Assembly: GCA_964397625.1 (NCBI GenBank)
Contig: CAYNJT010000040.1
Coordinates: 1-28,159, forward strand
DNA length: 28,159 bases
From: Leptolinea sp964397625
GTDB taxonomy: Bacteria; Chloroflexota; Anaerolineae; Anaerolineales; Anaerolineaceae
Direction: 5' to 3'
Numbering within the stretch: position 1 is the first letter of the stretch; each line of letters begins with the position of its first letter. The notes under the pieces were generated by a model, which had not been told where the DNA came from, made no database searches, and worked only from the letters and a program-made list of their open reading frames with translations. The position numbers and the translations under genes are program-made. Of the stretch, positions 8,282 through 16,315 are shown piece after piece.

Positions 8282-8322
8282 AAAAAAAGAACTGGGAAAC
8301 GGCATTATCCACTTCCCAGTTC
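8282..8322 (-). terminator. Rho-independent terminator of the ECF sigma operon
   Basis: A perfect ten-pair stem (GAACTGGGAA / TTCCCAGTTC) with a 14-base loop is followed on the minus strand by seven T. It lies about 20 bases beyond the anti-sigma stop and separates that operon from the rplS promoter. Confidence 0.9.
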
Positions 8323-8341
8323 CAAACGTGAAATAATTATA

Positions 8342-10819
8342 TTATTTCAAATATTTCTCGTCCACTGCCTGCACAAACAGGCTGACCTTGCGGCCATCCT
8401 CCAGCGTGCCTGAAAATTCCCAGAGCGGCTGCAGGAGACGGGATGGATGATCTTCCGGCAGGTGGCCGGCGGCGAACCCCATGGAGAGGTAAACCAGGCG
8501 CACCTTCGTGACATTTACCGGGCCGCTGATCATGTCGGTAACGCCTTCCGCGGGGCCGATCTCGGCCATTTGTAACGACATGATGTCTGTGTTCCCAGCC
8601 GGGCGGGTGTTGTCCATCATTACATCGCGGATCACGGGGTATCCGTTGATCTTTTCCGCGAGCAGCACACCCTCGACGGTGATCACACCTTCCGGAGTGT
8701 TGATGGGTTCTTTGAAAGCTTGCGGCGGCAGACTCATGGAGCTTTTCAATATATACTTCTGCCCATCTTTTGTGGTGAGGACATAGGCATTCTTATTGTT
8801 CACGCTCCGTGCTTCAACGCTGCCCTGCCAGAGAGAGAGTTTTTCCGCGGGATCCACTCGTTCCCAGCGATCAACGTTGATTACCGGTTGTTTTCTCTCA
8901 ACCTGATACGTTCCCCAGACACGGATCATCATATGCATCTGAGATTCCAATCCGGAAAGGTTTGTTCCCTGCAGGTTGGCAGACCATTCCCGCTCACCGG
9001 CAGCATTGTAGAAATTGAGCATATACTGGGGAACGCGCGTTCCGTTGGCTTTAACCAGCATGTTACCAATAACCTCAGCGGTCACGCCCTCGAGTCTGTC
9101 ACCCGCTTTGTACGGTGTGCGGACCTGAAAATCGCCATCCAGGGGAGCGCCGGGCGCGAGGTTGTCAAAACCGCCGGTGGTGACATTGCCGTGCAGATTG
9201 GGGTATTTACTGCACATGTCTCCTTCGCCGCCGCCGCCGCCGCCCCCGCCGCCTCCACCACCGCCTCCTCCATTGACGCCTGCATCCGTGTAGCTGAACC
9301 CGCTGGAAAAAGATGCGCAGACAGAGGGACCGGCGTAAATATTTTGCCAGTCAACACGGCCGTCCGGCAGGATATATCCTGAAATTGAAGCTGGTTCATT
9401 GTCAGGTAGTCCCTCTGGAGGATTAGCTACCTGAAGAGATCGGCCGTCTGATGTTTTGATCGTGAATCCTTCACCAGACTTAACCAACAAACCGATAAAA
9501 CCCAGATTTTCAGGTGACACATTGGAAGGTTCCACCTGCTCCACTTTCAGCGTAGTATCTGAAGTCATCGTGCCAACCACACGCATGATTTGTTGATTTT
9601 CTTCAGAGATGGCTGGTAGATTGCCTTCCAGGATCAAGTTATCCATCATTATCACTGGCTGGCTGCCGTCAACTGGGTTAGTCGCCTGGGGGACTCCGTA
9701 GGTTTCCACTTTTTGACCGATCGTGTATTGCTTTATCCACGTGGAAACCTGCTGAGGTGGGTAGAGGTGGGATACCTGGTAGCCGAACCGCCCGCCGACT
9801 TTGCCATTAATCAGTGTGTCCCAGGCGGCGCTGGCAGAACGCAGAGGATAGGTTCCAATAGACTTAAGATTATTAATATGTCCCAGGACTTGTCGGATTT
9901 CTCCATCACTGTCCACATTGACCGTAAATTCGGGGGAGGTTGGATCGGTGGATAGTAACGGATAGCCCTTGTCCAGTTGCCGGTTGATCAAGACCTGGTC
10001 GGTGAACAGGATACCCGGTGAAACATAATAATCAAAATCCAATAAACCTCTATTTTTAAGGAAATCAGTGGCCTTTTGAGACATGGTTTCATAAGGCAAT
10101 GGTGCCCCGTGACCGCTGCTCCCTTTACTCACATCAGGAATGTAGTTAAAAGAATGATCGATACCGTACACTTCAAGCTGGGAATGACCGTCGATCACCA
10201 GGAAGGATGTGAAATCAGTCTGGCCGGATAGGCGCGAGTAGATATGTCCGGCCATGCCAAAACGATTGGCCATCTCACGCACGCTTTCCGCGGTGGGTTG
10301 TGTTGACTCAATGATTTTGAATACCTGCGCAGAAACAGGTTCTTTTGGCAGTTCCGCCTGTAAAGTCCACTGGGCATTGGGAAATTGCTCGCTCAGGTTC
10401 GCGCTGGCCTGCACGCTGGATGGCCCGAGAAGCGGTAAAACCGGCAATTCGGTGGGTATTGCTGTTATCGGTGAGGAAGATACGGCTAGCGTATTAACAG
10501 GGGTTGGATTCACAGCCACCTGTGGTGGTGCAGGCCGCAGGAAAGGGATTCCAAACAATGAAACCAGGATGACAGCCACCAGTCCCGCGGCGGCCAGCCA
10601 GAGCTTGCGGCCAGTCTGTTGATGGACATAGCGGGCTGGGTGACTATCCTGCAATTGACGGGATAATTCGTTAACAAAATGAGGGTCAGGAGAGCTTGAG
10701 TGGGCCAGACGCATAAGCCCCTCCGCCAGTTCTTTTTCTTCTTCAGAAAGATCAGCCGGAAGACCGGAAAGTACACGTTCCAGTTCATCGGCCGCATGAT
10801 TTGTCTCAGGAGTGATCAT
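8342..10819 (-). CDS. Single-pass membrane protein with large outer domain, probable anti-sigma factor
   Basis: The 825-residue protein has a cytoplasmic N-terminal region of about 70 residues with acidic helices (DLSEEEKELAEGLMRL at 23-38), one membrane helix at about 72-94, and an outer region of more than 700 residues. It starts inside the stop of the ECF sigma gene (ATGA overlap), the usual arrangement of a sigma factor and its membrane anti-sigma, which is the main basis for the role. No HXXXCXXC zinc motif is present, so it is not a classic ZAS protein. A run of 15 glycines encoded at 9227-9271 splits the outer part at about residue 517-531. The remaining ectodomain repeatedly contains OB-like beta segments but matches no family I know. 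Confidence 0.72.
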   Translation of the reverse strand: MITPETNHAADELERVLSGLPADLSEEEKELAEGLMRLAHSSSPDPHFVNELSRQLQDSHPARYVHQQTGRKLWLAAAGLVAVILVSLFGIPFLRPAPPQVAVNPTPVNTLAVSSSPITAIPTELPVLPLLGPSSVQASANLSEQFPNAQWTLQAELPKEPVSAQVFKIIESTQPTAESVREMANRFGMAGHIYSRLSGQTDFTSFLVIDGHSQLEVYGIDHSFNYIPDVSKGSSGHGAPLPYETMSQKATDFLKNRGLLDFDYYVSPGILFTDQVLINRQLDKGYPLLSTDPTSPEFTVNVDSDGEIRQVLGHINNLKSIGTYPLRSASAAWDTLINGKVGGRFGYQVSHLYPPQQVSTWIKQYTIGQKVETYGVPQATNPVDGSQPVIMMDNLILEGNLPAISEENQQIMRVVGTMTSDTTLKVEQVEPSNVSPENLGFIGLLVKSGEGFTIKTSDGRSLQVANPPEGLPDNEPASISGYILPDGRVDWQNIYAGPSVCASFSSGFSYTDAGVNGGGGGGGGGGGGGGGEGDMCSKYPNLHGNVTTGGFDNLAPGAPLDGDFQVRTPYKAGDRLEGVTAEVIGNMLVKANGTRVPQYMLNFYNAAGEREWSANLQGTNLSGLESQMHMMIRVWGTYQVERKQPVINVDRWERVDPAEKLSLWQGSVEARSVNNKNAYVLTTKDGQKYILKSSMSLPPQAFKEPINTPEGVITVEGVLLAEKINGYPVIRDVMMDNTRPAGNTDIMSLQMAEIGPAEGVTDMISGPVNVTKVRLVYLSMGFAAGHLPEDHPSRLLQPLWEFSGTLEDGRKVSLFVQAVDEKYLK
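9227..9271 (-). repeat. GGN triplet run encoding 15 glycines
   Basis: A low-complexity stretch of 15 Gly codons, mixing GGC and GGA/GGG/GGT codons, lies inside the anti-sigma ectodomain. The codon mixture shows that it is not a single pure trinucleotide repeat, although the GCC-type portion could slip. It probably serves as a flexible linker. Confidence 0.9.
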
Positions 10820-11454
10820 TTCTCCTCCATTTCTGTTTCAACGACCAGCTTTGTACGCAGGTCTTGTAAAGCCCGATAGACCAGGTTGCGTACCGCGCCT
10901 TCGCTGCGCGACAGCAGCCGGGAGATTTCGCTGGTATTCATTTGTCCGAATACGCGCAGACTCAGGGCTTCAACACGATCAGGTTCAATGGATTGAAGCG
11001 CTGCACTTACCTGTTGCAGCCGTAAGCGGTGATCCACCGCTTCTTCCAGCCCAAAGACGGCAGCTTCTGATAAATCCAGTGGAAGAGGCGATTTCTCACG
11101 ATAGTGATCAGCCAGTTTGCGCCGGGCAATGCTGAACAACCAGACCGGAAAACTTCCCTGACGCCGGTATCCGCGCAGACCTTCGATCGCGGCCAGAAAA
11201 GTTTGCGAGGTCAAGTCTTCCGCCTCTTCACGGCTGCCGGTGCGCACAAGATGATACGCGTAGATTCGGTTGACATACCGGCGGTACAGGTCGTCAAACG
11301 CTTTCGGTTCCTTTATGGCTTGCTGAACCAGGTTTTCTTCTTCCTGTGGAGTAAGGTCACCGGATGGTGAAGACGGTAGAAACAACCGGATGATCCAATG
11401 GAGGACCGGAGGGATGTCAATGCTGCCAGTAGATAGTATTGATGTATTTGCCAT
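10816..11454 (-). CDS. RNA polymerase ECF-type sigma factor
   Basis: The 212-residue protein has sigma region 2 with FDDLYRRYVNRIYAYHLVRT, SREEAEDLTSQTFLAAIEGL and GSFPVWLFSIARRKLADHYR (-10 recognition), and region 4 with VEALSLRVFGQMNTSEISRLL and SEGAVRNLVYRALQDLR (a helix-turn-helix for -35 recognition). An N-terminal extension of about 35 residues precedes region 2. AAGGAA lies six bases before the ATG. It is translationally coupled to the membrane anti-sigma-like gene downstream. The regulon and signal are not evident. Palindromes CTTATAAG (11463-11470) and GCATGCATGC (11481-11490) in its upstream region might be regulatory. Confidence 0.92.
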   Translation of the reverse strand: MANTSILSTGSIDIPPVLHWIIRLFLPSSPSGDLTPQEEENLVQQAIKEPKAFDDLYRRYVNRIYAYHLVRTGSREEAEDLTSQTFLAAIEGLRGYRRQGSFPVWLFSIARRKLADHYREKSPLPLDLSEAAVFGLEEAVDHRLRLQQVSAALQSIEPDRVEALSLRVFGQMNTSEISRLLSRSEGAVRNLVYRALQDLRTKLVVETEMEEK

Positions 11455-11569
11455 AGTGATTCCTTATAAGACGTGGATGTGCATGCATGCTGCTATTTAT
11501 GTAGTCGTGAAACTGTGCAGAATGTCACACCCCAATGGGGAATCGGATTGAATCCCCCCTGAATCCCTC

Positions 11570-13429
11570 TCAGTCAAGAGACGAACGCAACGCGGCGATC
11601 ACATCGGACGTAATCCCGGTGACGGCAGCCAACTGCTCATCGCTGGCGGCTAAAATATTTTCTATCGATCCAAATTGTTTTAGCAGAGCTTTGCGTCTGG
11701 TCGGGCCGATGCCTTTAACCCTGTCCAACCGGGAAGCCAGGCCTTCCCTGGTGCGGCGGGCACGATGCGCGGTGATGGCAAACCGGTGGGCTTCATCGCG
11801 CACACGCTGCACCAAATACAGACCCTGGGAATGCCGCGGCAGAATAAGCGGGTCGGATTTTCCGGGAAGGAATAATTCCTCTTCCTGCTTCGCCAGTCCG
11901 GCCAGACCGAACATGCCGGTCAGTCCCAGGTTATCCAGCACCTGCACGGCGCGGCTTAGCTGTCCCTTGCCGCCGTCAACGATCAACAGGTCGGGCAGCC
12001 GGGAGAATGATTCATCATGTTTCTTGCCAACATCCGTGTTTTCCCGTGCGGCCAGCCAGCGCTTGAAACGACGTGTCAAGGCTTCTTCCATGCTGGCAAA
12101 ATCATCAGGGCCCGAAACTGTCTGAATATTGAAGCGACGGTACATCTTCTTGTTGGGTACGCCCTGTTCAAAAACGACCATACTGGCCACCGAGTTGGTG
12201 CCTTGAGTGTTGGAAATGTCAAAACACTCAATGCGGTTGGGCGGTTCGTTTAACTGGAAAGCCTGCTGAAGTTCGGTCAGGGCTTCTGTCTGTTTATTGG
12301 TATCCGCCTGCCACTGATTGCGCAGAGCGGTCAGGGTTTCAACAGCATTGCTGGCGGCCAATTCAACCAGATCCTTTCCCTGACCGGCGGCCGGAACATT
12401 AATGCGTACTTTCTCGCCGCCGCGCCTGGTGTTCAGCCATTCCTCAATAATGCGGTGCTCTTCGATCTCTTCCGGCAATAACACCTGCGATGGGACGGTA
12501 GCGGCATCAACATAGAACTGTTTGAGAAATTGGGAAACAACCTCGCTGTCTTTGGCTTCTTCAGTACCTTCGAGAATGAAATATTCCCGGCCGATGAGTT
12601 TGCCGCTGCGGATGAAGAAGATCTGTACACAGGCTTCACCGTCTGCCCGCGCCATGGCAATCACGTCGCTATCCACCTGGTCAGAGGAGATGACTTTCTG
12701 CTTTTCTACAACTTTCTCAATCGCCTGTATCTGATCGCGGATGGCAGCCGCCTGCTCATAACGCATCTCTTTTGATGCCGCCGCCATATCTTTGCGAAGC
12801 CGGTTGACAATGGGGTCGGTACGTCCCTGAAGAAAATCACACAGGTCGTCCAGCATCTGGCGGTAGGCTTTTTGATCAATGGCGCCAATGCAGGGGGCCG
12901 TGCATAGTTTTATGTCGTAATACAGACAGGCGCGTTTATCCTGTCCGGTAATCTCGCGGTCACAACTTAAAAATGGGAAAATTCGCCGCAGCAGATCGAG
13001 GGTCTGGTGGACGGCCCACACACTGGTGTAAGGACCGAAATAGCGCGAGCCATCCTGAACCATCTGGCGGGTGATGGTCACTTTGGGGAAAGCGTCCGCC
13101 CAGTGAACCTTGATATATGGATAACGTTTGTCGTCCTTCAGCCTGATGTTGTATTGCGGACGGTAGCGTTTGATCAGGTTCATCTCCAGGATCAATGCTT
13201 CCAATTCAGAGCCGACCACGATCCATTCGATGTTGGCAATATGTTTTACAAGCTGGCGGGTTTTGAAATCCAGCCGGTTTTCGTTCTGGAAATAGCTGCG
13301 CACCCGGTTGCGCAGCACAACGGCTTTACCCACATAGATCACCGTGCCTTCGGCGTTCTTGTAGATGTAACAGCCGGGTTTGAGCGGCAGATTATCCAGA
13401 ATACCCTGAATGTTGGCTGGAATTTCCAT
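11570..13429 (-). CDS. uvrC: Excinuclease ABC subunit C
   Basis: UvrC makes both incisions in nucleotide excision repair. The 619-residue protein has the GIY-YIG nuclease at its N-terminus (GCYIYKNAEGTVIYVGKA at residues 19-36, followed by LRNRVRSYF), a UVR domain with MRYEQAAAIRDQIQAIEK near 225 for UvrB contact, the RNase H-like domain with ECFDISNTQGTNSVASMVVF, and two helix-hairpin-helix motifs at the end (RVKGIGPTRRKALLKQFGS, then AVTGI). The ATG at 13429 shares one base with the selD stop (TAATG); a longer open frame upstream overlaps selD and is not needed. It is the second gene of a selD-uvrC unit. Confidence 0.97.
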   Translation of the reverse strand: MEIPANIQGILDNLPLKPGCYIYKNAEGTVIYVGKAVVLRNRVRSYFQNENRLDFKTRQLVKHIANIEWIVVGSELEALILEMNLIKRYRPQYNIRLKDDKRYPYIKVHWADAFPKVTITRQMVQDGSRYFGPYTSVWAVHQTLDLLRRIFPFLSCDREITGQDKRACLYYDIKLCTAPCIGAIDQKAYRQMLDDLCDFLQGRTDPIVNRLRKDMAAASKEMRYEQAAAIRDQIQAIEKVVEKQKVISSDQVDSDVIAMARADGEACVQIFFIRSGKLIGREYFILEGTEEAKDSEVVSQFLKQFYVDAATVPSQVLLPEEIEEHRIIEEWLNTRRGGEKVRINVPAAGQGKDLVELAASNAVETLTALRNQWQADTNKQTEALTELQQAFQLNEPPNRIECFDISNTQGTNSVASMVVFEQGVPNKKMYRRFNIQTVSGPDDFASMEEALTRRFKRWLAARENTDVGKKHDESFSRLPDLLIVDGGKGQLSRAVQVLDNLGLTGMFGLAGLAKQEEELFLPGKSDPLILPRHSQGLYLVQRVRDEAHRFAITAHRARRTREGLASRLDRVKGIGPTRRKALLKQFGSIENILAASDEQLAAVTGITSDVIAALRSSLD

Positions 13430-14496
13430 TACTCCACTACTATGCCGCTGCCTTCTTCCACCTGGCCGATCTCCCAAATAGGAAGGTCAAGTTGTTTGGC
13501 GCGAAGTGTTAATTCTGACGTAGATTTCTCGGGTACGCTCAAGAGGAGGCCGCCGCTGGTTTGTGGATCGAACAGCAGCATTTGATGCGGCTCATCAATG
13601 CCTGCAGAAAAGTGAACCTGGTCGCCAAAGAAGAGCCGGTTATCCGCCGCGCCGCCGGGAAACGTGCCCATGGCGGCATACTTTTCCGCGCAGGATATGA
13701 AGGGTATCTTTTTAAGGAAGAAACGCATACGAACCAGGCTGGCTCTACTCATTTCAATGGCGTGACCCATCAGGCTATAGCCGGTCACATCTGTGGCGGC
13801 TGTCAGGTTTAATTCCCTGGCCATGCGCGATGCGTCGCGGTTAAGACGTTTCATCCAGCCCACAGCTTCGGCGACATCCTGCGTTTCGGCTTTTTCACGT
13901 TTTAAGGCGGTGGTGGTCACTCCAAAGCCAAGCGGTTTCGAGAGAAACAATCTGTCTCCCGGCCGGGCACCCGCCTTGGTGAAACTGCGCCCATGCGGCA
14001 CGAAACCCAGGGCAACCAGCCCGAATTTAGGTTCCTTATCCTGCACAGTGTGTCCGCCGGCGATTACCGTGCCAGCTTCGCGGGCTTTTTCCGCGCCTCC
14101 GCGAATGATCTCGCGGGAGATTTCTTCCGGCAGGTCGGGCGGCAGGGCGGCTACGTTTAACGCCAGGAAGGGTTTGCCGCCCATGGCGTAAATATCCGAC
14201 AGGCTGTTGGCAACCGCTATCGCCCCGTAATCGTATGGGTCATCCACCACCGGAGTAAAGAAGTCAGTGGTAACGACCAGATCGCGGGTTTCATCCAACT
14301 TCCAGACTGCCGCATCATCCGGCGAATCCAACCCGACCAACAGGTCAGGGAAGGACATATCGCCGAATGTTTCCTTCACCGGGCGCAGAACCTGCGTCAA
14401 CGCTCTCGCGTTTAGCTTGGATGCTCAACCGGCACAATTGGACAGGCTGGTAAGGCGGATTTGCTTTCCGGAGGTAGCCCGAATGGCATTATCCAT
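13429..14496 (-). CDS. selD: Selenide, water dikinase with in-frame UGA at the active site (selenoprotein)
   Basis: SelD makes selenophosphate from selenide and ATP, the selenium donor for selenocysteine. From TTG at 14400 the frame encodes a SelD body: DSPDDAAVWKLDE, TTDFFTPVVDDPYDYGAIAVANSLSD in part, VIAGGHTVQ, and ATDVTGYSLMGH. That start lacks the N-terminal active site. Reading the same frame further upstream passes a single TGA at 14425-14427 and reaches an ATG at 14496. The added part reads RLTSLSNCAGUASKLNARAL, with U from TGA at residue 24, Cys at 21 and the conserved Lys at 27. This matches the SelD motif in which Cys or Sec sits at that place. The recoded protein is 355 residues, the normal size. 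The first in-frame stop after that is the TAA at 13431-13429. Confidence 0.93.
14384..14412 (-). promoter_or_regulatory. Candidate bacterial SECIS hairpins in selD
   Basis: Downstream of the TGA two adjacent hairpins can form in the message. The first has arms AACGC/GCGTT around loop GAGA, with the loop starting 18 bases after UGA. The second has arms CGCAG/CTGCG around loop GTT, with the loop starting 34 bases after UGA; its core GCAGGTTCTGC is close to the apical part of the known E. coli fdhF SECIS (GCAGGTCTGC). Bacterial SECIS elements lie just after the UGA with a G or GU in the loop, so either is plausible. Folding and SelB binding are untested. Confidence 0.5.
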
Positions 14497-14503
14497 GCAA
14501 CAA

Positions 14504-14509
14504 ATTGTA
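14504..14509 (-). promoter_or_regulatory. Candidate -10 box of selD, leaderless arrangement
   Basis: The minus strand carries TACAAT seven bases before the selD ATG, so transcription would begin at or next to the A of ATG. No Shine-Dalgarno sequence precedes this ATG, which fits a leaderless message. No clear -35 box is visible. Confidence 0.4.
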
Positions 14510-14511
14510 TC

Positions 14512-15291
14512 ATGATGAACTTAACACTACCTACAGACCGGGCAACCCGGTGGATTTTCCTGTCTCCGCATCTTGATGATGCGGTTTTTTCCTGCGGTGG
14601 TCTGATCAGTTTCCTGTCCGGGAATGGAATCGATGTCGAAATCTGGACAATTTTCTCTGACCAGGAAGAAGATCCCGAGTGCTTTACTGAATTCGTCCGG
14701 TCGCTGCACACACGCTGGCAATCCGGTGATCACCCGTATGAATTCCGCAAGAGAGAGGATGCCACTGCCTGCAAGATTGTTGGAGCAAGGCAGGTTCATT
14801 TTGGATATCTGGACTGCGTCTACCGGGTATTGCCTGAGAGCGGTAAGCCGGTGATCACGTCTAATGAGGAATTACTGCAGGGGATAAGACCAGAAGAGTC
14901 TTATCTCGTTAGGAAAATCACATCACGGTTGCAAAAACGCTTGACTGAATCATCCATATGGGTCTGTCCACTGGGACTGGGCAACCACATGGATCACCAG
15001 ATCACCCGTCAGGCAGCCGAGAATGTGCGTCAGATGATGCTGTATTACGCTGATTTGCCATATGCTTTCCGAAGTCCGGCGCTTTCTTTTCCCGGGATGA
15101 TCCAGCTTTCTTTTGATTTGCCGGAGAAAAATATTCAACAATGGGGCAGGGCAAACCTGCAATATGTATCCCAGATATCAACATTCTGGAAGGATGCCGC
15201 TGAAATGGCCGGGCAATATTCCAGGTATCTGGAAACCTACAAGGGTTTGCCATTATGGTTATCTAAACCATCTGAAGAGGAAAGGAAGTAG
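14512..15291 (+). CDS. PIG-L / LmbE-family deacetylase
   Basis: The ~259-residue protein has the PIG-L metal site: SPHLDDAVFSCGG near the N-terminus (His, Asp, Asp) and GNHMDHQ near residue 165 (HxDH). These zinc enzymes remove N-acetyl groups from N-acetylglucosamine-type sugars, such as GlcNAc-PI or mycothiol and bacillithiol intermediates; the substrate here is unknown. Two tandem ATG codons at 14512 and 14515 are both possible starts. The gene is divergent from selD, with only 15 bases between the start codons. A GGAGG at 14470 precedes a ten-codon frame (14483-14515) whose TGA overlaps the second ATG, so start by coupling is conceivable. Confidence 0.88.
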   Translation: MMNLTLPTDRATRWIFLSPHLDDAVFSCGGLISFLSGNGIDVEIWTIFSDQEEDPECFTEFVRSLHTRWQSGDHPYEFRKREDATACKIVGARQVHFGYLDCVYRVLPESGKPVITSNEELLQGIRPEESYLVRKITSRLQKRLTESSIWVCPLGLGNHMDHQITRQAAENVRQMMLYYADLPYAFRSPALSFPGMIQLSFDLPEKNIQQWGRANLQYVSQISTFWKDAAEMAGQYSRYLETYKGLPLWLSKPSEEERK

Positions 15292-15295
15292 TCTA

Positions 15296-15304
15296 TGCTA
15301 TACT
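15296..15304 (+). promoter_or_regulatory. Extended -10 promoter for the envelope cluster
   Basis: TGC-TATACT, an extended -10 element, lies just after the PIG-L stop. Predicted transcript start is near 15311, upstream of the small gene at 15338 and of the whole plus-strand cluster. No -35 match is visible. Confidence 0.45.
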
Positions 15305-15337
15305 TTTCTCATCTGAATCACAGACGATGCTCCATTA

Positions 15338-15573
15338 TGGAATCGCCCAACAACCCTGCCCAATCCAACAACACACGCCGTGCTACGATACTACCGGATG
15401 AACTCCTGCCTTTTGGCTTATTCCTGTCACAACTTGTTTATTCTGCCGGCTGGTTTTTCCCTGAGAATCGACTGCCGGCCTGGCTTCAGTCTCTCGCGGC
15501 ACAGTTTGAAGGACAGGATGACACTGTACAGGGATTGGAAGATACTGGGAAGAGGTCTCATGGCTGGATTTGA
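15338..15573 (+). CDS. Possible small protein of unknown function
   Basis: A 78-codon frame beginning MESPNNPAQSNN encodes a polar N-terminus followed by ILPDELLPFGLFLSQLVYSA, which looks like an amphipathic or membrane-associated helix, and then an acidic tail. Its composition resembles a real protein more than the competing frame, which is Cys/Ser/Arg-rich over the same bases. It ends 14 bases inside the following membrane-protein gene. I do not recognise it. No clear ribosome binding site precedes the ATG, and the upstream ATG at 15295 lies in the promoter. Confidence 0.4.
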
Positions 15574-16315
15574 GGGCTTAATCGGCCTGATGGTCATCGT
15601 TCTCACCACAGCCTTCATGCTGGTATTTACACTGCAGGATAAACGTTCACGCCTGCCATTGAGACGAATGACTGCCATGGAACGCCTTGCCTGGGCGGTA
15701 GGCATGGCCGTGGAAGACGGCCGCCGTATCCATGTCACCTTCGGTCGGGGGAATTTCTTTGATTCTCACGCAGCCATCACCATTACCATCACGGCATTGT
15801 TAAAAGAAATCGCTTCACGGTCAATCGGAAGTGACCGGCCGGTTGCTGTTTCAGCCGGTGATGGCACATCCACCCTGCTGGCAATAGATACTCTGGATTC
15901 CGTGCCATCTGCTGGATTTGCCACAGAACGCCTGGACGCGCGCCGCGGACGTTTGGCCGGTGTGACAGCCTTATCTTACGCGGCCGGTTTATTGCCCGCG
16001 CTGCATCAGGAACAGACTTCAATGCTTGTTGCCGGAGGAATGCTGGGCGCGGAAATGCGTCTTATTTTGGATGCCGCTGAAGATGAATCTATTCAAATTC
16101 TCGCAGCCTCCGATTCACCGGCCGGGCAGGCAATCGCTTTCGCCAGTCCGGTGGATGTTTTGATCGGTGAAGAGATTTTCGCGGCTCCGGCTTACCTTAA
16201 AGCCGGCAGTACATACGCGGCCAGCCTGTTGGCAGAAGACGCGTTGCGCTGGTTGTTGATAGTAGCCATTATTCTTGGCGCGGCTTTAATCAGTTTGGGA
16301 ATGCCAATATTATGA
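15560..16315 (+). CDS. Two-helix membrane protein, DUF6754-like, unknown function
   Basis: The 251-residue protein has an N-terminal membrane helix (about residues 5-27), a soluble middle part of ~195 residues, and a C-terminal helix (LLIVAIILGAALISLGMPIL). The middle contains MTAMERLAWAVGMAVEDGRRIHV in part, VSAGDGTSTLLAIDTLDSV, and LAASDSPAGQAIAFASPVDVLIGEEIFAAPAYL. From memory this resembles the uncharacterised DUF6754 proteins of Chloroflexota; the assignment is tentative. The ATG at 15560 is chosen because GGGAAGAGG precedes it; the frame is open upstream to 15380 but that segment is Cys/Ser/Arg-rich and overlaps the small gene before it. Its stop overlaps the next start (ATGA). Confidence 0.75.
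   Translation: MAGFEGLIGLMVIVLTTAFMLVFTLQDKRSRLPLRRMTAMERLAWAVGMAVEDGRRIHVTFGRGNFFDSHAAITITITALLKEIASRSIGSDRPVAVSAGDGTSTLLAIDTLDSVPSAGFATERLDARRGRLAGVTALSYAAGLLPALHQEQTSMLVAGGMLGAEMRLILDAAEDESIQILAASDSPAGQAIAFASPVDVLIGEEIFAAPAYLKAGSTYAASLLAEDALRWLLIVAIILGAALISLGMPIL

Noticed and set aside
11530..11541. CCCCAATGGGG-type palindrome downstream of uvrC as a terminator
   Set aside because: The loop would be too short and no T-run follows on either strand.
13429..14400. SelD starting at TTG 14400 as a complete gene
   Set aside because: This form lacks the catalytic N-terminal motif that is present in the same frame just beyond the TGA at 14425-14427.
14412..14711. Minus-strand 99-codon frame upstream of selD
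   Set aside because: It lies antisense to the PIG-L gene and has no family resemblance; its last part is a frame-shifted reading of the true selD N-terminus.
15380..15559. N-terminal extension of the DUF6754-like protein
   Set aside because: The segment is rich in Cys, Ser and Arg, overlaps a more protein-like frame, and a good ribosome binding site precedes the ATG at 15560.
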